From: Zasmidium citrigriseum
Taxonomy: Eukaryota; Ascomycota; Dothideomycetes; Mycosphaerellales; Mycosphaerellaceae
Assembly (NCBI GenBank): GCA_002786025.1
Contig: NHNW01000014.1
Span: 620,001-684,000 of the forward strand
Reading direction: 5' to 3'
Length of the DNA: 64,000 bases
The translations under genes were made by a program, and so were the position numbers. The notes below the pieces were generated by a model. The model did not search any database. It was not told the DNA's origin and worked only from the letters and a program-made list of their open reading frames with translations. Positions 22,620 to 33,592 of the stretch are shown one piece after another. Each line of letters opens with the position of its first letter. Within the stretch, counting starts at the first letter, position 1.

Positions 22620-23977
22620 ATGAGTTTCTTCCCAACAGCAGACCCAGAGAAGTTGCGCGCAGCGATGGCCCAGCAGTACGCCTACTATCAGATCCCCGCG
22701 ACGCCTTCACCGTCCGGACAGCCCCCGCGACCTCATGGGATCAATGACGACCAGCGACTTCACAATGGCTGGCCAGTGACATCGGCGCAAGATGTGTATG
22801 CGACCTCACAACCCATGGCGTGGCCTTCGCAGCACAACCATGGCTTGGGACTGGACATGATGACCACGCCGACGCAGTCCTTGTTTGATTCTCAATACCC
22901 GACCCCCACTACTTCAAATATGCCCACCATGTGGAGTACAGCGCCTGGCATGCCGCTAGCATCGACTTCCTATCCAGAATACACGCCCCAGCAGTCAGCG
23001 ATGGAAGACTGCTACCCGATGGGAGCGTCAATACCAACTACCACATCTTGGGATGCGCCGCAACCAGAAGCACCCTCATTTGTGCCAGTTTACAACTCTC
23101 CTGGCCGGTCAGACTACAGTGCGAGCTCCCATCAGTCACTCGTGGACTCATCGCCGTATGCGCATTCAGAGGGTTGCTACCAAGTGCATAGTCCACCTTA
23201 CATCAAGGTCGAAGATGCAGCAGAATCGCATCGACCTCGTCTTTACTCGGTCCCTGGCACGCTGTCACTCGATCACCCATCGCATGTCAACCCAGGAGAT
23301 GTGTACACCAGCCCTCCTCCTTCGGCCGTCGACCAAGCGCACATGAACTCGAGCGGCTTCCCCTCCAAGGTCGAGAGCGAAGAGGATGTGAAGCCTTTCT
23401 CAATACCTCAGCGATCGCGCACGCGACGTGCCATGTCCGAAGACAGCAACTACTCCGCCCACGATCAACGACCGAAGCGTGGATACACCACTCACGCCAA
23501 CTCCACCTGTCACTGCGAGAAGTGCGGCAAGCTCTTCCAGCGCAGTTACAACCTCAAAGCGCACATGGACACACACGATCCGCACCGCGAACAACCTCAC
23601 GCATGCCTCTATCCGGGCTGCAAGCGACGGTTCGTGCGGCGGACGGATCTTATCCGACACGAACGCAGTGTGAGTAAATCCTACGTCGCATTTGTAAGCC
23701 TTGCTGACGAGCATCTAGGTGCATCTGAAGGAGCGACAGTTTAGCTGTCCCTTATGCCACAGTGCCTTCGCGCGGAAGGATACTCTTCGACGGTACGCGT
23801 TCCCGTCAAGTCCTGCAGAGATCTATGCACACGCAACGTTGATCGCTGACTACATATTCTTACAGGCATATTGACGATGGCTGTCCCCGACGACCCGAGG
23901 TCAGGAAGCAGTCGACTTCATCTTCATCATCTCGACACCACCGTGGCTATTCGACAAAACTGGAGGAATCCCCGTGA
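22620..23977 (+). CDS. C2H2 zinc-finger transcription factor (411 aa)
   Basis: Exons 22620-23669, 23719-23792 and 23866-23977 keep phase. The first 290 residues are disordered and rich in Ser, Pro, Tyr and Gln, as in an activation region, with the sumoylation-like site YIKVEDA. A basic stretch (RSRTRRAMSEDSN) precedes three fingers. The first is CEKCGKLFQRSYNLKAHMDT ending TH. The second is a four-residue-spaced C-x4-C finger (CLYPGCKRRFVRRTDLIRHE, then RSVH). The third (CPLCHSAFARKDTLRRHIDD, then GC) ends in Cys instead of the second His. The short tail is Ser/Arg-rich. Tandem fingers with these linkers bind DNA in the nucleus. I cannot assign a named orthologue or target. Confidence 0.9.
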
Positions 23978-26900
23978 TCTGCCCGGCAGGATTGACAGAG
24001 GACCCGCCTTGGCGACAACAGGACGGGTTGCGACTGGCAGTGCGTTCGGCACCGGCTATGCCATGCATTCAGCTAAACAGGGCAGCGGGCACGACTAAAA
24101 CATGAACAGCATCGTGTGCGGAGTTGGCGGCGCTCATTCACATCATTTCACACGACTACGGCGAATGGACACGGCAGCGGGTTGGCTTGGGGGCGGGGGG
24201 CTAGCCTCGCGGCGACATCATTCATCATCAGGGGAGGCATCATGTTATCATTCCTTCACGCAGCAGCATCGAGAAATGGGCGTTTTGTGCATGCACCCAC
24301 GAAGGCTAATGAAGGGAGGCGTTTTGTTCCATTCGTCGGACTTGGCCGCTAGCAGTGAGCAGCAGCAGACACTCGAATCAGAAGGGCGACTTGCGTTGGG
24401 CAGCTCCTCGGGCGCCAGCTGGATCGCAATCTCTCGACCAGCTTCGTTACCATTGTGTCGGTATTCCAGCGTGTTCAGCTTTCAACACAGCACGAGTTGT
24501 GGTGACGTTGGCGTTGAGTGTAGTGGATCGGCAAGGTTTCTTCAGCTTGGTCCATCTCTTGTCTTGTCCCGCCCCGTGGCCCTGCATCTCCCGATTCGCT
24601 CGCTTGGCCCATTTACGCGCCGATGGCGACCAGGCGACATTTTTCAATTGGTCGCATTTCGTTTATGCGTGCGCGCCAGGCTGCTTGGAGACGGCTACTG
24701 CGAGCTGGCTGCGCGCCGGATCATGCTTCCCTGCCGGGCGGCGGGACTTGGTGCGGACATCGCTCACACTCTTGACACGCCTCTCATTTCACCGGTCTGG
24801 GCCCCGCCGTGGTCCCGTTCTCTCATCGTCACGGAGACATGCACATGAACGGATTGAGTTCAGAATAGGAAGGAATCTGGACCGGTTCGAGTAGACCGAA
24901 GGATCAGGATAGGAGGGCATCTCCGGAGACCGGCGCGAGTATGCTGTGCAGAATCGACCAACAATTCCTCCTTCGGGACCGACAGCAGGCTAGTCTTGAG
25001 CCCCCACACCACACGAGGATGGGGGGATGGTTAGTCGAAGGAGCAACAGAAGTCGGCTGAATCATCCCGCCGCAGGCGCAGGAGCATTTGCGTGGAGCCT
25101 GGCGGTGCAAGTTCCTCTTCAAGAGTGGAGGAGGATGCTCGCGGGCACGGGATAGGTGAATGCAAACCACTCTACGTGATCCTATTCTATCCTGCAACGG
25201 GAAAGCCATGCGAAGTGCAGCCACTAAGGGACAGCCGCACTCACGAACAAGTTACAACTCCCCGCTCTGCGCGGAAAAAGGCCTCACGGAACAATACTCA
25301 CCAGCTGAGCTGTCGATTGCAATCGAAGGTACCGACAGTGAGGTTCGGTGTGTTGGTTGAGACGGCGATCGTGGGCTGGATACGGCGAATCTTGGCCGTA
25401 TCTTGCTGCCAACAACCACCAGCATCTGGCCTAGCAAGGAGCGACGAACGACGCCGAACGACGCCGGCCTGCAGAGCCCCGTTGTTGGTGATATCCATTG
25501 CATCAACATCCATGTCCTTGCAGCACGCTGCCGACCACGTGAGGCACGTATGCCCACGCTTTGTGCTCAAGATTGAGTGAAGTGCACCCGAGACATGTCA
25601 AACACGGCATCCTCTTCGTTAGTGCCTGCCTCGCATGCACGAAAAGGCGAGATGGCGAATAGCGTTTCGCATGACAGCGGCCGCCAACGCAGGCCATCAG
25701 ATCCATCACAACGGCTTTATCCCATGACGCAAAACTGACCATCTGGCTTGTCCACTTGTGCAGCAAATGGCACCGCTCGGCCTCTGCAGCACGTCTCCGT
25801 CCGAAGCAATACGGACCAGGACTGGATAGGGTGCAAGAGCTACTACTTCTCGAAGGAGCAGCATCCTTGAGTTTGAATCCTTCAGGAGCACTTGCCTTTC
25901 AAGCTTACCGATTAGTTCTTCCTACCAATGACTGAGCGTATGCAAAGAGCGATACATACGGTCGAATACGGCTTACACACTACGGCGATTGATCTCAATA
26001 GTCCCTAAACAATCGGTCTTCCGATTAACTGCAGACTGGCCACGCGAGCGCAGGATTCAGGAACAACTACCCTACGTACGCTAAGAAAGCAAGCTGCTAT
26101 GGATCCTTCGACACGCCGCGTGCAATCCTCGCCCACGAGATCGCCCGGGAAGGATTGAACGAGGCGCTTGCCCGGCTTCGCTTTGCTGAGTCCGTCATGC
26201 GAGAGCAGAAACCTGGCAGCAGACAGTGCTTGCGGGGGCTCCGATGGAGGCAATCGAGATCACCAAGTGAAGTCGTCGTCGTTGGGGTCTTTGTCGGTTG
26301 AACTGCGTGATCGCAATTTCACCCGCATGAGAACAGAATCACATGACCCGGAGACAAGATATACTGGGAGACCAGCGACGACCGGATACAGAATGCAATG
26401 CTCTCGCATCAGGATCACACAGAACGAGAGGATTGAAAGGCCGCACTTGTCCTGCATCCGCCCTGCCACACTATCCTGAGCCCTTGATCCTCATGGCTTC
26501 ATACAGCAATGCGAGGCGAAGACAAGGATGGCAGGAAGATCTCTTCAAGGGGTGGCATATGCGTGCTGCATCCTGGAGGACTCGTGAGGCACAGCATTGG
26601 TATATGATGAACATTCTGGCTTCATCAGTCATTCTTCGTATAGACCTCTGGCTGACTTGGAACTCCATCAGCTCCGATCAAGATACATGAGGTGCACGAT
26701 GCCCTATCTGCGACTACGACGGAGAGGCGCGGCCTGCACCAACGCTGGTCATACTCCTGGCTTATGAATCCAGGAGACCGATGCCTCAGTCGCCCTGAGC
26801 AGTGTATGGCCGGCCGAACGAAGGCCTGTAAGCGCACAAATGTACATGCGGCGGACACTGCGAACCGTACGCGCGGATCTCTTTGGCGTGGGAACCATTT

Positions 26901-28885
26901 CCGACAGCTTCACGGTGAAAGATCACGATGTTGCAGCAGAGAACTGCGATCTCTTGAAGAGCAGTGGCAACGATTGCAACCCTTTCGATCGCACATCTCG
27001 CTGGCGAGGCTCTGTTCAGAACTCAAAGGCATTACATGAGACCAGAACATGACGGAATTGTGCCTCCACAACGTCAAGTCGTTCTCTTGCGCAAAGAGCG
27101 CGAGATCCTCCAGGTAGGCTCACTAACCAAAGCCGAGCGACTTTCAAGTTGCACCTGGACGACAACAGGGCAAACCTCGACCCGAAAGCATTCGATGCGA
27201 CTGCATGGCGTGCATCTATATCGCCGCATCGATCTCGAACTTTCGGCAGATCGAAGCAAAAGGCATAGAACGCAGCCGTGCGATCTGACGTGCCTCTTTT
27301 CAAGTGGATGATTCTCGTCGCTTGGTTTTGCCCGCTCAACAGAAGCGCATACCTCCAGCTCAAAACAGAGACACACTGAAAGAGTTGCATGAACGCCAGA
27401 ACAACGGAACGCGGACCCTCACACCTCAAGTCTGCGAGCATCGAATGAATAGCTCAGCTCCTTCGACGTCAACACCTGCGTGGCGAAGTGCAAATGCTTG
27501 GATGTGTCTCAGACGAACGTCGGGTTTCCCACCGACGATGGAGAAGCGAATCCCTGAGGGCTCGACCAAGCACCGCGATGCAGCCCTCAGGATGCCCTGT
27601 CTTGAGACATTACTTCTTTTGGTGGCGTTTGCGTCTGTAAAATCCCTTGGGTCCTGCGAACCTCGAAGCGAGCCCTGTGCTACCAGACATTCCAGTTCCC
27701 ACGCCTCGATGCTCGAGGATGGTAGGGTTTTCGATGAACGTCGTTCGCTTTGTGCGCATCCAGTTCGCCATGCATGCCTCTGCACCAGCAATTGCAGTGC
27801 TATGCAGCAGCTCGCTCCTAGCTGCTTCCGGCTCCAAACTCCTTCGCACAGCTGCGGTCAGCTCGGGTATACGGCCTGAAGCCTGGTAATCGGGACCACG
27901 TCGACGTCGTGTCTCAAACTTGTACGGTCATCACGGAGCTGCTGAGGATGAAGACAGTAGGTCGACACGCATGTTCGAATGAAGGGATGAGCGCCGCGTC
28001 TTTAGGGAGAAACGGGGGGCTTGATGGCTGCTTTTGTGGCTTGCGCAAAAGCTCAGCGCGGCTCTCGGTTTGCCGAATCTCACGTTAAAACTTGCAGATC
28101 TTGATCACTGTTTTATCGAACGTTTTCCCCTCGGCGTCCAGACTCCTGCTTTTACTGGCAGTGATCAGCTATACCGGAAGCCGTGTTGGCCGGATGGGGT
28201 ATCGCAGTGTCTGCTTTGAGTTTTCCACCTGCTCTTTTACGACCGTTGGCCCACGTTTTGCGTGGAATGTGGGCGTCGTCCCGACACCACCTCCTCGGCT
28301 TTCCGCCACGAAAACGTCGGAGGCAAGGGACGTGTCCATTTGCTGTCGCGGAGCTCGAGGTTTGCATCTTCCGCTTTTTGTTTGCTCTTTCCCACCACAT
28401 CATCATCATCGCCTGGGCTTACGTTGGGGCAGAACGAGGGATCGCAGCTACCGGACCAGTGATAAGACCACCCAGCGTGCTTGGCCGCGGAATCTCATAC
28501 GCAATCCGACCGGAGGAGGTAGCGTGCATTTGACTCCTTCGTTCCGCATGCCAGAGTTGCATAACTCAATTTGAGCCGTCAGCAACGACGTGGAACATCT
28601 CTCCCACCCTTCTGCTTTCAACAAAACAACCGCAAATCCCCAGGAACTCGGATTTCGACTCCCAGGCGACAGCCGAAGGCCCAGATCTGGTCAAAAGCCT
28701 CTTGTGAGATACCTCCTGGCCGGGCTGTCAAGAATGCCAACATAAGGCCTTGCCAGCGGCTGGTGCACTTCCAAGGGCACCATCCGCGCAGACTTTTCGA
28801 CGTCTGATATCCTTATCACTGTCTCTACTGGATCCTGCATGCCGGCCGAATCTTACGAGTGCCGCCGCCGATAGTCCCGCCATCA
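23978..28885. other. 4.9-kb gene-poor interval
   Basis: This is the longest stretch without a supportable gene. Many ORFs of 60-250 codons overlap on all frames, for example 24102-24848, 27304-27879 and 27016-27441 on the minus strand. None shows a domain, credible intron pair, signal peptide or consistent frame. Base composition looks balanced and CpG is not depleted, so it does not look like a transposon degraded by repeat-induced point mutation. It probably holds a long 3' region of the zinc-finger gene and an extended promoter of the Gpr1-like receptor, or an unrecognised non-coding transcript. A guanine-rich run lies near 24184-24201. Confidence 0.45.
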
Positions 28886-31036
28886 ATGGACTTCGGCGAC
28901 TTCTACACGCAGGTCAAAGATGGTGACCTGAAAGTCGCTTCCACGCTGGCGCCCACCGGCACATTCGCCACGCCGGCAGCCTTCTATACCATCGGAGAGG
29001 GGCCTTACGATGTTCCTGTGCAGACCCGATCTATGCTTGGTGCGGAGGCCAACTTCAATGCCTCCTCTATTCTGGCGCGCCAGCAGCAGTACCAATTACA
29101 GGCCATCGCTTCGACATTCTCCAGCCTCAGTATCCTAGCGGCAGTATGCGCCATCTACTGGTTCTGCATGATGAGGCGGAACTTTCGCAGGGACTTGGTA
29201 TTGTTGCTCATTTGCGGCGACCTCTGGAAGTCGGTGTGGTTCCTGGTCTTCTCTGCCACAACGCTATCAACTGGCCACATATCTACCGACTCGAGCTTTT
29301 GCCAGGCGAGCGGATTCTTCTTGCAAGTCGGCTTGGAAGCGTGTGATGTTGCCATCTTCTTGATGAGTCTTCACATGTCGCTGCAGATCTTCCCTCCCAA
29401 GGACTCTTTCCTTGGTCATGACGGACTCTACCGATTACGGCATGCGGTCGTTGCCACCTGGTTCGTCCTCCCAAACATCATCGGCTCTTTAGCTTTTGTC
29501 AACTCCAAATCGGCATACATCTCTCAAGGCGGGTTCTGCTCTCTACCAATCCGTCCATTCTGGTACCGACTTGCGTTGTCTTGGATCCCTCGATACCTTA
29601 TATGGATCTACGTCATGTGGGTAGCCATTCGAATATACATGCACGTTGGATACGAATTCAAAGTCTTCGGCGAGGAAAGGGATCGCAGCTCCAGTCTTGG
29701 CTTTACGGATTCCAGCGCGGCTCACGCAACGGCGCAATCAGGCCAGTCGGCACAAGCGACATCTATGAGACGAACAGAGTCCTCAAACTCTGACGCAGCG
29801 ACCGCAGAGAAGCAGGGCGGTCAAGAATATGGCATTGCTCCTGAGGATGTGGCCATCCCGCCGTTACCGCCACCGCAAGCCGCGTTGCCCGGTCCGTCGA
29901 AACAAGGCACTTGGAACCCACTCAGACGACAGTCAACGCCGAACTGGGCCATCCCCTTTGGAGGTACCGGATCTGAGCGAGCAGACACCTCTCCTGGTGC
30001 GACTTCACCAAGAAGTAAAAGCACTCCCTCTTCACGAAGGGGCAGCAAACAAATTGGAGAGGGCATCACCGCGGAAGACTTTGCTCCTCCACCTCCACTA
30101 CCCCTCGATGGTCCCCGAGGATCAATATCAACCGTCGGATCAATGAAGTCATCTGGTGTTCATTCATCCTTCGAACAACAGTCCCAATCACCCGCATTGG
30201 CACCCATTACCGAACACAGATCCGCGGGATCTACGGAAAGCACAGCAGACAACGTGGCATCACGAGCCATGAAGCATCGACGGAAAGCGATCCAACGACA
30301 ACTACGTCTGCTCTTCATCTACCCTGTGGTCTACATGATCCTCTGGGTAATACCGTTTGTCTCACATGCGCTGAACTACAGCGACCACTTCGCACAACAT
30401 CCGATTTTCGCCATCAGCGCCCTCAACGTCTTCTGCCAGACTATCATGGGGTTCTGCGACGTTACCATCTTCACCTGGCGAGAGAAGCCCTGGAGGCACA
30501 TTCCCGGCAGCGACGGCACTTTCTTTGGCAGCTTCAAGTTCTGGAATGTGCTTTTCAACAAACAATGGCTGGAGAATCGACGAAAGAGCAGCGCCCCTAG
30601 CGGTGGTCTCGCCGCAGACGAGAAGCGCAACAGCTCCCAATCTGGCCTCCTCAACTCTCTGAAAAGATTCAGCTTGAGCGTGACAGGCAAAGGCAACTCC
30701 CCACGAAGATCCGAGATCTCCCTCAAAACAACCACCGCAGGTGGCCCAATTACCCCTTCAAAAGTCCGCACAGCACCAGCAATGCACCGCCGCACCCACA
30801 GCGGCGGCAGCGATCGCAGGATCCTAGCCGCAGAGCGCGCACAGGAACGTCTCGAAATGGAACGACGGGACTACCAGCAGAACCGCCGCAGTCTAAACGA
30901 GCGGCGAGCGAGCGTCATGAGCCAACAGGACCAGCAATCACAGCCACCTCCGACTCCGAGAAAGGAGTGGTGGGATCGGCATATGAGCGTGGGCGGCGAG
31001 GATGATTTGCATGAAGACGATGACGAACGTGTATGA
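28886..31036 (+). CDS. Git3/Gpr1-type G-protein-coupled receptor (716 aa)
   Basis: This family senses nutrients (glucose, sucrose or amino acids in studied fungi) at the plasma membrane and acts through a Gpa2-type G-alpha to cAMP/PKA. Five membrane segments come first, among them SSLSILAAVCAIYWFCMM, FFLQVGLEACDVAIFLMS and RYLIWIYVMWVAIRIYMH. A disordered third cytosolic loop of about 210 residues follows. Then come two segments with the Gpr1 C-terminal signature: LLFIYPVVYMILWVIPFVSH and ALNVFCQTIMGFCDVTIF, followed by WREKPW. A long Ser/Arg-rich tail ends it. The first ATG of the frame is at 28886; the open frame extends a few codons upstream without an ATG. Single exon. Ligand is unknown. 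Confidence 0.9.
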   Translation: MDFGDFYTQVKDGDLKVASTLAPTGTFATPAAFYTIGEGPYDVPVQTRSMLGAEANFNASSILARQQQYQLQAIASTFSSLSILAAVCAIYWFCMMRRNFRRDLVLLLICGDLWKSVWFLVFSATTLSTGHISTDSSFCQASGFFLQVGLEACDVAIFLMSLHMSLQIFPPKDSFLGHDGLYRLRHAVVATWFVLPNIIGSLAFVNSKSAYISQGGFCSLPIRPFWYRLALSWIPRYLIWIYVMWVAIRIYMHVGYEFKVFGEERDRSSSLGFTDSSAAHATAQSGQSAQATSMRRTESSNSDAATAEKQGGQEYGIAPEDVAIPPLPPPQAALPGPSKQGTWNPLRRQSTPNWAIPFGGTGSERADTSPGATSPRSKSTPSSRRGSKQIGEGITAEDFAPPPPLPLDGPRGSISTVGSMKSSGVHSSFEQQSQSPALAPITEHRSAGSTESTADNVASRAMKHRRKAIQRQLRLLFIYPVVYMILWVIPFVSHALNYSDHFAQHPIFAISALNVFCQTIMGFCDVTIFTWREKPWRHIPGSDGTFFGSFKFWNVLFNKQWLENRRKSSAPSGGLAADEKRNSSQSGLLNSLKRFSLSVTGKGNSPRRSEISLKTTTAGGPITPSKVRTAPAMHRRTHSGGSDRRILAAERAQERLEMERRDYQQNRRSLNERRASVMSQQDQQSQPPPTPRKEWWDRHMSVGGEDDLHEDDDERV

Positions 31037-31467
31037 TTATAGAGCGCGGGCGTTTTTGGATTTTCGGTTCTGGTTTTGTTAGAGATGATACCCCATGCAT
31101 CGAACTAAAAGAATTTTTGAATTTGATATCTTTGACATGTGATGATGAGTTTTTTTGAGTTTTATAGGCTGGGGTCCCCTGTGCCTTGTCGTTTTGAGGC
31201 TGCAGGTGTGGCGGGTGACGCTGACTTCGTGGGAAGTTTGATGACCGGTGGTATGGAGTTTTGAGCTCACTTCGTTTCATCCTCTTCCTCTCTTTCTCTT
31301 TCTCTTTCCCATGTCTGGAAAGCTTTTGTACGACCATGTTCGGACATGTTGAAGACCTCAAGCTGCCCGCCCCGCCACGTTACGAATCCTGACTTCTCCA
31401 ACATCGCCACTGGACTTGAGATGTCTCACCGGATGGAGAACCACTAGAAGCACCGTCTGACATCGAC
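31037..31467 (+). other. Intergenic region with CT-rich tract
   Basis: Holds the 3' flank of the receptor gene and the promoter of the HET gene. The clear element is a 30-base pure pyrimidine tract at 31281-31310, about 160 bases before the HET start. No ORF of interest. Confidence 0.45.
31281..31310 (+). promoter_or_regulatory. Pyrimidine tract upstream of the HET gene
   Basis: An uninterrupted C/T run with repeated tctctt units lies upstream of the ATG at 31468. Such tracts often mark promoters in filamentous fungi. It could also be simple-sequence DNA without a role. Confidence 0.4.
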
Positions 31468-33420
31468 ATGGCAGGATTCAAGTACCGCCCTCTTGATGAA
31501 GGGACTCACGAGATCAGGCTGCTGGAGCTCTTTGAAAGTCCTAATGATAAAAGCGATATCCACGGCGAGCTAATACATGTTGGCTATCAGACCGACAACC
31601 AAAGCCCAGGCTCACCTCTCTACTCATCAACGAACGATGGTATCGAACTAGGATGGGGCCCATTTGCAGCCTTGTCCTACGTCTGGGGCTCTCCACACTG
31701 GTCGACTCGCAAGATCTACCTCTCGGGTTATGTATTCCATGTCACACTGAACCTCCATAACGCTCTCACTCGGATCCGCAGACTCATATCAAAGGACAAG
31801 ACATTTCCCTGTTACGTTTGGGTTGACGCAATATGTATCGACCAGAGCAACATCGAGGAGAAGAACAAGCAGATCCCACGGATGAAGTACATCTACAGTG
31901 AGGCCAAAGTTGTCGTCTGCTCTTTGCCGCCGGAATGGTCGATAGGAGAGGATGGCGACATGACGGCGAAGACTATGAACTGGGACGCTGGAGTCAAGGC
32001 TCTGCAGCTGCTGGCTGAAGTCCAGAAGAGTGGACAGGCGGAGAAGTTTGCGGATCATTTGCAGAGAGGGGTTCTGGAATATGACCCTGCCCGGTGGGCG
32101 GCTATGTTCGAACTCTTTGCCAACCCGTATTGGACGAGGCTTTGGATTATTCAGGAGATCGCACTTGCTCCCAATCAGGTCCTCATCCTCGCTGGAAAGA
32201 ACGCCGTTCCGTGGGACACAGTCGCCAAAGCCGCTATGCTGTTCAGGGATTTGCCATACAACGTCCGCAATCAGATCATACGATCCGTTAGTGCTTTCCC
32301 ACGTGGTACTGTACCTCACTCGCCCAATATGGACAAGATCGTGAGTATTGACCATCAATTATCCCGATGTCATGATCAAGACTCTTATGCTGAGCCCAAT
32401 TGGATCGTCCGTATGACTCGAACGTCCGAGGCGAAAAATGTCAGGGATAAGGTCTATGGCCTGCTTAGCTTGATGGACCCAGCGATTGTCGATAGGATCG
32501 ATGTGGACTATGGGAAGACTGCAGCCGCCGTTTGGACCGATTTCGCCACCGCTGTCATCAAGGAGAGTGCGAGTCTCGAGATTCTTCCCAACTGTGCTCA
32601 GCCGGATCATAATAAAGCTCGTAATGCCCCGTCTTGGGTGCCTGATCTGGGATTTGGTGGCATTGCGCCTTCGTTTCGACAAGTAAGTCCGGGATCGGTC
32701 CTTTTGAACAATGGACCGAAAGCCAGAATTGATGGGAGAGTCTTGATCGTCGGCGGAATCCACCTCGACACCATCGATGGTGTCACGGGCGTCTGGGGCC
32801 AGTTCGATGACAATGTGATGAACGTTGACACGGAAAGAGGAATGGTCCAATCTCGAAGTCAAGGGACACCCTTGGACCCATCAGACGTGCTTGAGTCGCT
32901 GAGAAGAACACTACTATCTGCCGCCGATGTCGAACTGGAGGGTATACATAAGGCTGAGCTCCCGACTTTATACTGGCTGAGGAACAACAGGCACTCACGC
33001 AGCGCTCGCCGTATCCTCACCTTCTTCGAGCAGAATAGTGGCTTTCTGCTTCCAGGCGATCATCGATTGATGGACGTAATGGAGCAATGTCACTGCTCTA
33101 GTGATCCAGAGAGTGGTGATGTGGAAGCAGCAACGGCCAAAAGTGTTGATAGAAGGAACTTCAGTGTCGTTGACCAGATGGATGTCGTTTTGATCTACAG
33201 AAGACTCGCTACAACGACGCGAGGACAACTTGCTCTCGTGCCTTGTGATGCCAGACCTGGAGATTGTATCTATGCATTATACGGCTACGACGGCCGTTGC
33301 GTCTTGAGAAAGACTGGGGAGAAGCGGAGATGGGTTGGCAATTGCTACGTCGATGGACAAATAGATCGTGAGGAGGTCAGGGTAAGGAAACGTGAGATGC
33401 AGGAGCTTAACATACTTTGA
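31468..33420 (+). CDS. HET-domain protein (650 aa)
   Basis: HET (heterokaryon incompatibility) domains are fungal signalling modules, distantly related to TIR, that trigger cell death when genetically different hyphae fuse. Most family members have no tested function. The single-exon frame has the three HET blocks in order between about residues 66 and 155: FAALSYVWGS, then YVWVDAICIDQSNIEEKNKQ, then RMKYIYSEAKVVV. A long C-terminal region follows with the usual ARNAPSWVPDLGF block and, near the end, a DARPGDCIYALYG segment typical of these proteins. No NACHT, ankyrin or WD repeats are attached. The frame is intact from start to stop, so the gene looks functional. It is a lone HET gene between a receptor gene and the proteasome block. 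Confidence 0.92.
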   Translation: MAGFKYRPLDEGTHEIRLLELFESPNDKSDIHGELIHVGYQTDNQSPGSPLYSSTNDGIELGWGPFAALSYVWGSPHWSTRKIYLSGYVFHVTLNLHNALTRIRRLISKDKTFPCYVWVDAICIDQSNIEEKNKQIPRMKYIYSEAKVVVCSLPPEWSIGEDGDMTAKTMNWDAGVKALQLLAEVQKSGQAEKFADHLQRGVLEYDPARWAAMFELFANPYWTRLWIIQEIALAPNQVLILAGKNAVPWDTVAKAAMLFRDLPYNVRNQIIRSVSAFPRGTVPHSPNMDKIVSIDHQLSRCHDQDSYAEPNWIVRMTRTSEAKNVRDKVYGLLSLMDPAIVDRIDVDYGKTAAAVWTDFATAVIKESASLEILPNCAQPDHNKARNAPSWVPDLGFGGIAPSFRQVSPGSVLLNNGPKARIDGRVLIVGGIHLDTIDGVTGVWGQFDDNVMNVDTERGMVQSRSQGTPLDPSDVLESLRRTLLSAADVELEGIHKAELPTLYWLRNNRHSRSARRILTFFEQNSGFLLPGDHRLMDVMEQCHCSSDPESGDVEAATAKSVDRRNFSVVDQMDVVLIYRRLATTTRGQLALVPCDARPGDCIYALYGYDGRCVLRKTGEKRRWVGNCYVDGQIDREEVRVRKREMQELNIL

Positions 33421-33592
33421 ACATTGAGACCACTTCGAGTGCCGATTCCTTTTAGAGATATTCGATCGCTAGCCGCCCTTGATACCTTCGTTCGTGGGTC
33501 TCATGGGCATCATCATTCATCGCTGGTTCTTTCCGTCGTGCGTATCGTACAGGCAGTGATGCCCCTTCATTCTCACATCACCAAGTCTTTCC

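Noticed and set aside
24102..24848. Open frame of 248 codons in the gene-poor interval
   Set aside because: No domain, no credible start context, composition unlike the flanking genes, and it overlaps another frame of 179 codons; probably chance in GC-balanced DNA or the 3' part of a transcript.
25868..25885. tRNA B-box-like sequence (gtttgaatcct)
   Set aside because: No A-box, anticodon arm or acceptor pairing could be built around it.
27304..27879. Open frame of 191 codons, with antisense frames of 79-121 codons
   Set aside because: Frames on both strands are of similar length with no family match or splice support.
23978..28885. Transposon remnant degraded by repeat-induced point mutation
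   Set aside because: No AT-rich shift, no TpA excess visible, no transposase or reverse transcriptase wording in any frame, and no terminal repeats.
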